A stretch of DNA of 30,743 bases, from the NCBI GenBank assembly GCA_964402685.1, contig CAYODE010000026.1, forward strand, positions 1 through 30,743. The letters are read 5' to 3'. Below the pieces are notes generated by a model, which was given only the letters and a program-made list of their open reading frames with translations, did not search any database and was not told the origin of the DNA. Source of the DNA: Aestuariivita sp964402685. Its GTDB lineage: Bacteria; Pseudomonadota; Alphaproteobacteria; Rhodobacterales; Rhodobacteraceae. Below, in pieces: positions 24,275 to 30,743 of the stretch (position 1 is its first letter; every line of letters begins with the position of its first letter). The position numbers were made by a program, and so were the translations under genes.

Positions 24275-25203
24275 CTGTTGTGGATTACGATACCTATCTC
24301 GACGCGGAGATCCGCGCGTTCATCGCGCAAACAAACGCGCACTATCCGCCAGATGCGGTGAATTTAACGGTCGAGGATCAACGTCGCGTGTACGATGATC
24401 TGTGCCGGGCCTTCGATCGGGAATATCCCGATGGCGTTAGTGCAGAGGACACACAGGCCCAAAACGTGCCCGTGCGCGTTTACACAGTCGGCAATCCGAC
24501 GGTGACCGTGGTCTATTTTCATGGCGGAGGCTTTGTTGTCGGTGGGCTTGAAAGCCATGACAGTATCTGTGCTGAGATTTGCGGTGGGACAGGATATCGC
24601 GTGGTTGCTGTCGATTATCGTTTAGCGCCGGAACATGTGCACCCGGCCAGCTTTGATGATTGTCTGACGGCTACCAATTGGGCCCTGAACGCGTTTGAAG
24701 GCCGGATCGTGTTGGTCGGAGACAGTGCAGGAGGCAACCTAGCAGCCGCCGTGGCGCATAGACTTCGCGGGCAAACCGATCGGATCTCAGGGCAGCTACT
24801 GATCTATCCGGCGCTCGGCGCTATTCGGCACAGTGGGTCCTACCAAACGCACGCCGAGGCTCCCGGTCTCACTACTGAAGATATTGAATACTATCATGTG
24901 ATCCGATCGGGCGGTGCGTCTACGGAAGGCGATTCGACCTACCTCCCATTGGAGGATGACGATTTTTCAAACTTGCCCCACACGATCATCGTCACCGCAG
25001 AATGCGACCCCTTGGCGGATGATGGGCAGCTCTATCGCGATGCGTTGCACGAAGCCGGGAGCAAGGCGCATTGGATCAACGAACCCGGTCTGATCCACGG
25101 GTATCTGCGTGCGCGCGCCATGTCCGAGAAAGCGCGCGACAGTTTCAATACCATCACAGCAGATATTCAGTGCCTGGGGCAGGGGGTCTGGCCTTACGAA
25201 TAG
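24262..25203 (+). CDS. Alpha/beta hydrolase, HSL (hormone-sensitive lipase) family
   Basis: A 313-residue esterase. The oxyanion-hole HGGGFVVGG comes after a YF strand, then the DYRLAPEH motif, the nucleophile elbow GDSAGGN with the catalytic Ser, the acid in ECDPLADDG, and the catalytic His in LIHGYLRA. All members of the triad are present at the usual spacing. It probably hydrolyses short-chain acyl esters. The ATG at 24262 overlaps the preceding acyl-CoA synthetase gene by 13 nt, implying a shared pathway such as releasing an acid that the synthetase then activates. A GTG at 24280 is an alternative start. It converges on the next gene with a 5-nt gap. Confidence 0.9.
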   Translation: MGCVTVVDYDTYLDAEIRAFIAQTNAHYPPDAVNLTVEDQRRVYDDLCRAFDREYPDGVSAEDTQAQNVPVRVYTVGNPTVTVVYFHGGGFVVGGLESHDSICAEICGGTGYRVVAVDYRLAPEHVHPASFDDCLTATNWALNAFEGRIVLVGDSAGGNLAAAVAHRLRGQTDRISGQLLIYPALGAIRHSGSYQTHAEAPGLTTEDIEYYHVIRSGGASTEGDSTYLPLEDDDFSNLPHTIIVTAECDPLADDGQLYRDALHEAGSKAHWINEPGLIHGYLRARAMSEKARDSFNTITADIQCLGQGVWPYE

Positions 25204-25208
25204 AGGGA

Positions 25209-26051
25209 TCAGCTCAGGAAAGGATTTGCCTTCATGCTGTCTGGGATAGCCACGCCCAGGCGCGACAGGATCGTTGGGGCAAGCTGCAACTGATCGATGA
25301 TCGTGTCCTCTGACGGGCCATCTGCCTCGCCAAAATAGTAGAGCGCTGCGTCCTGCTGCAGCGCACCGCGACCCCCGTGATGCCCCCGGTCATCTTGACC
25401 GTGATCGGCGGTCACGATGACCTCATATCCCATTTGCCGCCAGCGCGGAATGAACGGGGCCAGCATTTCATCCATGACGAAGCACGCATGATCCATCTCG
25501 TGGCTTTCGTGCTGAAAACGGTGTCCCATGCTGTCCAGTGTACAGGTGTGCAACATCCCGTAGTTCAATCCAAAGCGCAGGCAGAGATTGGTAAGGGAAC
25601 CAAAGAGGTCCACATCCGACGGTGTCATCTGGTTTGCTGCGCCGTAACCGGTCATCGTGTGGAAACGACCATGGTTGATCGTCTCTGCGTCTGGTTCGTC
25701 ATATTCCACGTCGCGCACGTAATCGAACGGATGACGGTTAAAGAACTGTGACCAGAAGGAATGCGCAACAGCGCCCGTGACGCCGCCAGCTTTGCGCGTT
25801 TCGGAAAAGATGTCTGGTTCCTTCAAACGAAAGACATTGCCATTGCCGGTACACCCATGGACTTGCGGCGGCACGCCTGTGTGGATGGACGCATAGCAGG
25901 ACGCCGAAATCGATGGCAAGACCGCGCGATGGGTCCAGACCCGCGCGTCGCCTTGTTCAACCCAGCCTTCCAGGTTCCCAAACAGGCGGCGCCAATTGCG
26001 GTAGGGCACGCCGTCAAGGATTATGAGCAGCAATTTGCTATCCATGCGCAT
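25209..26051 (-). CDS. Alkaline-phosphatase-superfamily hydrolase (NPP/phosphodiesterase-like)
   Basis: A 280-residue, one-domain member of the alkaline phosphatase superfamily. Metal ligands and the nucleophile are visible: LDGVPYRNW near the N-terminus, SISASCYASIHTG with a Ser in the nucleophile region, CTLDSMGHRFQHES, and TADHGQDDRGHHGG. It has no signal peptide, so it is cytoplasmic. Starts are ambiguous (GTG 26054, ATG 26051, ATG 26045). It lies 18 nt after the ABC ATPase stop codon and is probably the last gene of that transport operon. A likely job is splitting the phosphoester or phosphonate bond of the imported solute, but the substrate is unknown. Confidence 0.8.
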   Translation of the reverse strand: MRMDSKLLLIILDGVPYRNWRRLFGNLEGWVEQGDARVWTHRAVLPSISASCYASIHTGVPPQVHGCTGNGNVFRLKEPDIFSETRKAGGVTGAVAHSFWSQFFNRHPFDYVRDVEYDEPDAETINHGRFHTMTGYGAANQMTPSDVDLFGSLTNLCLRFGLNYGMLHTCTLDSMGHRFQHESHEMDHACFVMDEMLAPFIPRWRQMGYEVIVTADHGQDDRGHHGGRGALQQDAALYYFGEADGPSEDTIIDQLQLAPTILSRLGVAIPDSMKANPFLS

Positions 26052-26069
26052 CACCCATTCTAACGGGGC

Positions 26070-27707
26070 TTAGTTACCCGCGCTTTCCATTTTGCGGTTG
26101 GCCAGCACGTCTTCCAACCAGCCCAGCTTCATCTCCGGAACGGAACTCAACAAGAGATCTGTGTAATCGTCGAAGGGTGGCGAAAGAACCTCGCTCTTGG
26201 TGCCATAGCGCTGGACGCGACCCTGATACATCACCGCAATGCTGTCTGCGATGGCGCGCACCGTGGCCAGGTCGTGGGTAATGAACAGATAGGCGACATC
26301 TTCGATCTTTTGCAGGTCGAGCAGCAATTTCAGGATGCCGTCAGCTACCAGCGGATCAAGCGCAGACGTGACTTCGTCGCAAATAATCATCTTCGGCTTG
26401 GCAGCCAGCGCGCGCGCGATACACACCCGTTGTTTCTGACCACCTGACAGCTCGGCCGGATATCGATCTTGGAAGCCTTTGCCCAACTCGATCTCGTCCA
26501 GAAGCTCTTGAATACGCTTCTGTTTCTCCGACCCTTTTAGACCAAAATAGAACTCCAGCGGACGACCAATGATGGTTCCCACGGTTTGGCGCGGGTTCAT
26601 GGCCGTGTCGGCCATCTGATAGATCATCTGCAATTCGCGCAGATCCTCGATGGGGCGCGAGGGTTGATCCGGTGTTAGTTCACGGCCGTCGAAGATGATC
26701 TTCCCATCTCGCGGCGGCAAAAGGCCTGTGATGACGCGGGCCAGTGTTGATTTTCCAGATCCGGATTCGCCCACAACAGCGAGGGTTTGGCCACGATAAA
26801 GTTCAACATTCACATCGTGCAGAACATCAAAGCTGGTGCCCTTGTAGCGTGCCGTGATGTGCTCGCACTTCAGAACGGGTTCGCCGGCGGGTGCCTTTTC
26901 CGGATGCTCAATCTGCCGGACCGAGACCAGTGCTTGAGTGTACTCTTCCTGCGGAGAATTGATGATTTGATCGGTCGTTCCGTATTCGACCGTATCGCCC
27001 ATCCTAAGTACCATTATGTCATCAGACACCTGCGCCACCACGGCCAGATCGTGAGTGATATAGAGTGCGGCCACACCGGTTTCGTGGATCGCCTTTTTGA
27101 TCGCGGCCAGCACGTCGATTTGGGTTGTCACGTCCAAAGCCGTCGTAGGTTCGTCAAACACCACCAGATCGGGCTGAGGACAAAGCGCCAGCGCTGTCAT
27201 ACACCGCTGCAGCTGCCCCCCAGAGACTTGGTGCGGGTACCGCTTGCCGATGTTTTCAGGATCAGGCAGCCCCAATTGCTTAAAGAGGTCGACCGCACGC
27301 GCTTCGGCCTCTTTCTTGGAAAACTTGCCTTGCAAGATCGCTGCTTCGGTCACCTGTTCCATGATCTGCTTGGCAGGGTTGAAACTCGCCGCCGCAGATT
27401 GGGAGACATAGGTCACCTCACCGCCGCGCAGTTTGCGTACATCACGGAGCCCGGCTTTCAGGATGTCGCGGCCATTGACCCACACTTCGCCCCCGGTAAT
27501 CCTCACACCGCCGCGGCCATAGGCCATGGATGCCAGGCCAATCGTGGATTTGCCCGCACCGGATTCCCCAATCAGACCAAGGACCTTGCCTTGTTCCAGA
27601 TCGAAGTCGACGCCGTGGACGATTTCGATGTCATGCGGTTTTTCCCCGGGCGGGTACACCGTAGCGCCGATCTTGAGACCGCGGACTTTGACAAGTGGCT
27701 CGCTCAT
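26070..27707 (-). CDS. Fused double-ATPase of a peptide/nickel-type ABC importer (DppD-DppF fusion)
   Basis: A 545-residue protein with two complete ATPase domains. Domain 1 has Walker A GESGAGKS at 47-54, signature VSGGQLQR, and Walker B LVVFDEPTTALD. Domain 2 has GESGSGKS (about 315), signature LSGGQKQR, and Walker B MIICDEVTSALD. Each carries its own H-loop (YITHDLA and FITHDLA). In many bacteria these are two proteins; the fused form is common in alphaproteobacteria. It overlaps the upstream permease stop by ATGA and has a near-perfect AAAGGAGG (27714-27721) six bases before its start, lying inside the permease gene. Confidence 0.93.
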   Translation of the reverse strand: MSEPLVKVRGLKIGATVYPPGEKPHDIEIVHGVDFDLEQGKVLGLIGESGAGKSTIGLASMAYGRGGVRITGGEVWVNGRDILKAGLRDVRKLRGGEVTYVSQSAAASFNPAKQIMEQVTEAAILQGKFSKKEAEARAVDLFKQLGLPDPENIGKRYPHQVSGGQLQRCMTALALCPQPDLVVFDEPTTALDVTTQIDVLAAIKKAIHETGVAALYITHDLAVVAQVSDDIMVLRMGDTVEYGTTDQIINSPQEEYTQALVSVRQIEHPEKAPAGEPVLKCEHITARYKGTSFDVLHDVNVELYRGQTLAVVGESGSGKSTLARVITGLLPPRDGKIIFDGRELTPDQPSRPIEDLRELQMIYQMADTAMNPRQTVGTIIGRPLEFYFGLKGSEKQKRIQELLDEIELGKGFQDRYPAELSGGQKQRVCIARALAAKPKMIICDEVTSALDPLVADGILKLLLDLQKIEDVAYLFITHDLATVRAIADSIAVMYQGRVQRYGTKSEVLSPPFDDYTDLLLSSVPEMKLGWLEDVLANRKMESAGN

Positions 27708-28525
27708 CCCCGGCCTCCTTTCAGTGATGTGGTCCGGCTGAGGATCCAGTCAGCCACCAGGTTTACCGAGATCGCCAGTACCGCGATCGTCAGAGCGGGC
27801 CAGAGGGCCGCGCCGATACCGTAGGTCAGACCTTCGGCGTTTTCCTTCACGATCCCGCCAAGGTCAGCCTGGGGCGGTTGGATACCGAGGCCCAGAAATG
27901 ACAGGGTCGAGATGAAGAGCACCGCGAAGATAAAGCGCAGACCCATTTCCGCCACAAGCGGCGACAAAGCGTTTGGCAGGATCTCACGGAAGATGACCCA
28001 ACCGCGCCCTTCGCCGCGAAGCTTGGCCGCTTCAACGTAATCCATCACGTTGATATCGACGGCAACAGCGCGGGCCAGACGATAGACACGCGTACTGTCG
28101 AGAAGTCCCATGACCAAGATCAGAACACCGACAGTGATCGGTGTGATCGACAAGATGACCAATGCAAAGATCAGCGATGGGATCGACATCAGCAGGTCGA
28201 CAAAGCGCGACAGCGCCTGATCTACCCAACCGCCCATGACAGCCGCCAGAAAGCCCAGAACAGAGCCCGTCGTGAAGCTGAGGATCGTTGCAAGTGTTGC
28301 AATCCAGATCGTGGTGCGCAGGCCGTAGATCATGCGGCTTAGCAAATCACGCCCAATGCCATCTGTTCCCAACATGAACTCCGCCGAAGGTGGATCCCAG
28401 AAACCGTTAGAGACAACCTCGTCATAGCCATAAGGTGCCAGCAGCGGGGCGAAAATCGCAACAAGGAAGAAAAGTGCAGTGAAGAATATGCCCAGTAGGG
28501 CGGCGAAGGGGATGCGAATAAACAT
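27704..28525 (-). CDS. ABC transporter permease (DppC-like)
   Basis: A 273-residue inner-membrane permease with about five or six hydrophobic helices. It has the N-terminal leader helix, the LGTDGIGRDLLSRMIYGLRTT motif characteristic of DppC/OppC permeases, and an EAAKLRGEGRGWVIFREILPNALSP EAA loop that docks on the ATPase. The ATG at 28525 has AAGGGGA about ten bases upstream. It is 12 nt after the DppB-like gene and its stop overlaps the ATPase start, in the usual order for peptide-type importers. It forms the membrane channel together with the DppB-like partner. Confidence 0.93.
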   Translation of the reverse strand: MFIRIPFAALLGIFFTALFFLVAIFAPLLAPYGYDEVVSNGFWDPPSAEFMLGTDGIGRDLLSRMIYGLRTTIWIATLATILSFTTGSVLGFLAAVMGGWVDQALSRFVDLLMSIPSLIFALVILSITPITVGVLILVMGLLDSTRVYRLARAVAVDINVMDYVEAAKLRGEGRGWVIFREILPNALSPLVAEMGLRFIFAVLFISTLSFLGLGIQPPQADLGGIVKENAEGLTYGIGAALWPALTIAVLAISVNLVADWILSRTTSLKGGRG

Positions 28526-28537
28526 ATCTGTGTCCCC

Positions 28538-29497
28538 TTACTTCGGATGCCTGAGCCGCGGGTTGGTCAGGATCGAGACCACATCCGCCACCAAGTTCAG
28601 GCCGATATAGATCGCGGCAAAAATCATACCGCAGGCCTGCACGACGGGAATATCCCGTTTCGTCACGTGGTCCACCAGATATTGGCCCATGCCGGGATAG
28701 ACGAACACCACTTCTACAACGACCACGCCCACAACCAGATAAGCGAGGTTCAGCATCACAACGTTGACCACCGGAGCGATGGCATTGGGAAATGCGTGTT
28801 TCCGAATGACGTTGAAGGTCGAAAGGCCCTTAAGCTCGGCTGTTTCGATATAGGCCGATTGCATCACGTTCAGAATTGCGGCGCGAGTCATGCGCATCAT
28901 GTGCGCGAGCACGACCAGTGTCAGAACCAAGACCGGGATCGCGATGGATTCCAACCGCGTCAAAAGATCGGCATCTGGTCGGTATCCAACGGCCGTGGGC
29001 GAGAACCAGCGCAGTTGCACGCCAAGGACGAACATCAGAATGTAGCCGATCACAAATTCGGGCATCGAAATCGTGGTCAGGGTAGAGGCCGAGATCAGCT
29101 TGTCAGGCCAGCGTTCTTGAAAACGAACGGCCAAAAGACCCAGGAAAATCGCCAAAGGAACAGCGATGATCGCAGCAGTAACAGCCAAAAATAGTGTGTT
29201 TGAGAACCGGCGTCCAACCGCTTCATTAATCGATTGACCGGACGTAAGCGCGGTTCCAAAGTCTCCCGTCAGCAGACCGCCCAACCAGTCGAAATATCGG
29301 GTCAGAGGAGGCTGATCGACGCCAAGCTCGGCGCGGAGGTTCGCCAGCGCTTCGGGCGTTGCGGACTGGCCCAGGATTTGCTGTGCCACGTCTCCGGGGA
29401 GGATGATTGTTCCGGCGAAGATCACGATGGACACGAGGAACAAAAGAAGCAGGCCCAGCGAAATTCGCTGGACCAGTAGTCTTGTCATAGGTCCCAT
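28538..29497 (-). CDS. ABC transporter permease (DppB-like)
   Basis: A 319-residue inner-membrane permease. The N-terminal TRLLVQRISLGLLLLFLVSIVIF helix, the LGVDQPPLTRYFDWLGGLLTGDFGTAL periplasmic segment and the EAA loop ETAELKGLSTFNVIRKHAFPNAIAP are typical DppB/OppB features. The ATG at 29497 comes one nt after the solute-binding-protein stop; an ATG at 29488 (MTRLLVQ) is an alternative start. It pairs with the DppC-like permease encoded next. The operon order SBP, DppB, DppC, double ATPase is standard for family-5 peptide, nickel or opine importers. Confidence 0.93.
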   Translation of the reverse strand: MGPMTRLLVQRISLGLLLLFLVSIVIFAGTIILPGDVAQQILGQSATPEALANLRAELGVDQPPLTRYFDWLGGLLTGDFGTALTSGQSINEAVGRRFSNTLFLAVTAAIIAVPLAIFLGLLAVRFQERWPDKLISASTLTTISMPEFVIGYILMFVLGVQLRWFSPTAVGYRPDADLLTRLESIAIPVLVLTLVVLAHMMRMTRAAILNVMQSAYIETAELKGLSTFNVIRKHAFPNAIAPVVNVVMLNLAYLVVGVVVVEVVFVYPGMGQYLVDHVTKRDIPVVQACGMIFAAIYIGLNLVADVVSILTNPRLRHPK

Positions 29498-29498
29498 A

Positions 29499-30743
29499 TC
29501 AGGCGGTGACCCACATCCGCATTGGGGCGGAGTTGTTCATGAAGCCGAAGCCCAGAACATTTTCCGTCCAGCCGGCAAGCTTGTCAGACTGCGCGTCAAT
29601 GAAGTCATTGAACATCGGCAGGATCAGACCGCCTTCGTCACGCAGGATGGTGCCCATATCTGCATACATCTGCTTGCGCTTGGCTTCGTCCAGCTCGGCA
29701 CGAGCGGCCAGCAGCAGCTGGTCAAACTGGTCATTGAAGAAGCGTGTGTCGTTCCAGTCTGCCGAAGACAGATACGCGGTCGAGAACATTTGGTCCTGCA
29801 CCGGACGGCCACCCCAGTAGGATGTGCAGAACGGTTGAGTGTTCCAAACCTCCGACCAATAGCCGTCATTTGGCTCACGCTTGATCTCCAGCGGGATACC
29901 AGCCGCACCCAGTGATTGCTGGAAAAGAGCCGCCGCATCCGGCGCACCGGGGAACGAGTTGTCTGATGTGCGCAGCAACACTGTGCCGTCAAAGCCAGAC
30001 TTGTCGAAGTGGAACTTCGCTTTGTCCGGGTCGTACTCGCGCTGCTCAAACTCGGTGTAAAGCGGGTAGGCCGCGTTGATCGGAGTGTCGTTCCCAACCG
30101 AGCCGTAGCCGAAGAGGATCTTGTCGACCATCTCTTGACGGTTCATGCCGTACTTCAGCGCCAACCGCAGGTCGTTGTTGTCGAACGGTGCGGTGTTGCA
30201 ATGCATGATGAACACGTAGTGGCCGGGCCCAGGTGTCGAGTGCACGGTGATGTTCGGCGCGCGGCCGACAAGACCAGCAGTCCGCGGTGGGACGCGGTCG
30301 ATGATGTCAACCTGACCCGATTGCAGCGCAGCAACACGGGCGGTGTTGTCGTTGATGACAAGCAGTTCGATCGTCTCGGCGTAGCCGTAGTCACCCCAGT
30401 AGTTGGGGTTCTTTTCGAACACGAAGCGCACACCCATCTCGTAGTCTTTGAGGATGTACGGTCCGGTCCCGATTGCCGCTGTCGGATCGTCCTTGCCGCC
30501 ATTTGGCTGGATAACCAGGTGATAGTCCTGCATGTAGTAGGGCAGGTCGGCATTGGGGTTGTTCAGGCCGATAACAACGGTGTCGTTGCCTTCGGCTGTG
30601 ACTGTCGCAATGTCGCGCAGCAGGCCCAGAGCACCGGATTTGGTGTCTTCGCCCGAATGGCGTTCGATTGTGGCAACCACATCTGCCGGTGTGACTGGCT
30701 GACCGTTCGAAAACTCGATGCCCTGGCGGATCTTGAACCGCCA
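29499..30743 (-). CDS. ABC transporter solute-binding protein, family 5 (5'-truncated by window edge)
   Basis: The C-terminal 414 residues of a family-5 solute-binding protein; full members are about 500-540 residues, so about 100 N-terminal residues, with the signal peptide, lie outside the window. The frame stays open to base 30743. A GTG at 30680 is internal (the preceding codons read FSNGQPVTPADV, a conserved part of the family). Typical segments are GTGPYILKDYEMGVRFVFEKNPNYWGD, ALQSGQVDIIDRVP and LRLALKYGMNRQEMVDKILFGYG. It would deliver the solute to the two permeases encoded next. The ligand cannot be told from sequence. Confidence 0.95.
   Translation of the reverse strand, partial: WRFKIRQGIEFSNGQPVTPADVVATIERHSGEDTKSGALGLLRDIATVTAEGNDTVVIGLNNPNADLPYYMQDYHLVIQPNGGKDDPTAAIGTGPYILKDYEMGVRFVFEKNPNYWGDYGYAETIELLVINDNTARVAALQSGQVDIIDRVPPRTAGLVGRAPNITVHSTPGPGHYVFIMHCNTAPFDNNDLRLALKYGMNRQEMVDKILFGYGSVGNDTPINAAYPLYTEFEQREYDPDKAKFHFDKSGFDGTVLLRTSDNSFPGAPDAAALFQQSLGAAGIPLEIKREPNDGYWSEVWNTQPFCTSYWGGRPVQDQMFSTAYLSSADWNDTRFFNDQFDQLLLAARAELDEAKRKQMYADMGTILRDEGGLILPMFNDFIDAQSDKLAGWTENVLGFGFMNNSAPMRMWVTA

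Noticed and set aside
26787..27824. 345-codon plus-strand ORF opposite the ABC ATPase gene
   Set aside because: It is antisense to a protein with intact Walker and signature motifs; its His- and Arg-rich product is a typical shadow translation.
1..30743. CRISPR array, insertion sequence or transposase
   Set aside because: No regularly spaced repeats and no transposase or integrase motifs were seen on either strand.

Overview
The window looks like a chromosomal segment of an alphaproteobacterium, most probably the roseobacter group (Rhodobacteraceae). This rests on protein style, moderate G+C, a tRNA gene with encoded CCA, and a peptide-type ABC transporter with two fused ATPase domains. The organism is inferred, not proven. 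The left two thirds is a surface-glycan locus; the right third is transport and lipid or carboxylate metabolism. By eye the left part is less G+C-rich than the right part.

Left edge (1-719): a tRNA-Gly(UCC) gene at 28-101 with a likely terminator. An exact 50-bp second copy of its 3' half and flank lies 137 bp downstream (195-244). This looks like an att-site duplication left by an element integrating at the tRNA. No convincing gene lies between there and 720.

Minus-strand glycan operon (11760 to 720, ten genes), in transcription order: a large coiled-coil/GT4/RgpF glycosyltransferase, an NAD-dependent sugar epimerase/dehydratase, two SAM methyltransferases, a PglD-like hexapeptide acyltransferase, a five-bladed-propeller glycosidase-like protein, a FemAB/GNAT-like acyltransferase, an FdtA-type dTDP-sugar 3,4-ketoisomerase, a DegT-family sugar aminotransferase, and a second coiled-coil glycosyltransferase. 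The last six overlap one another by ATGA stop/start junctions. The ketoisomerase, aminotransferase and acyltransferase set points to a dTDP-3-amino-3,6-dideoxyhexose (Fuc3N or Qui3N) that is N-acylated. The rmlA/rmlB genes that would supply the precursor are not in the window.

Plus-strand operon (12322-18493, six genes), diverging from the first: a HAD-UbiA fusion resembling decaprenyl-phosphate phosphoribosyltransferase with its phosphatase, then DprE1 and DprE2. Together these form an apparently complete route from PRPP plus polyprenyl phosphate to polyprenyl-phospho-D-arabinose, best known from mycobacteria. An extra SDR, an extra FAD oxidoreductase and a GtrA-type flippase candidate follow with gaps of only 2-6 nt. 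A GT-C polytopic membrane glycosyltransferase (minus strand, 18591-20135) converges on GtrA and may use the flipped lipid-linked sugar. This module is the most interesting part of the window. The DprE1 has Ala where the mycobacterial enzyme has the benzothiazinone-target Cys.

Right third: an MsbA-like ABC exporter (20404-22215), an acyl-CoA synthetase (22397-24274) overlapped by an HSL-type alpha/beta hydrolase (24262-25203), then a minus-strand operon converging on it. That operon holds a solute-binding protein (cut by the window edge), two permeases, a fused double ATPase and an alkaline-phosphatase-superfamily hydrolase, suggesting uptake of a phosphoester-type or peptide-like solute followed by hydrolysis.
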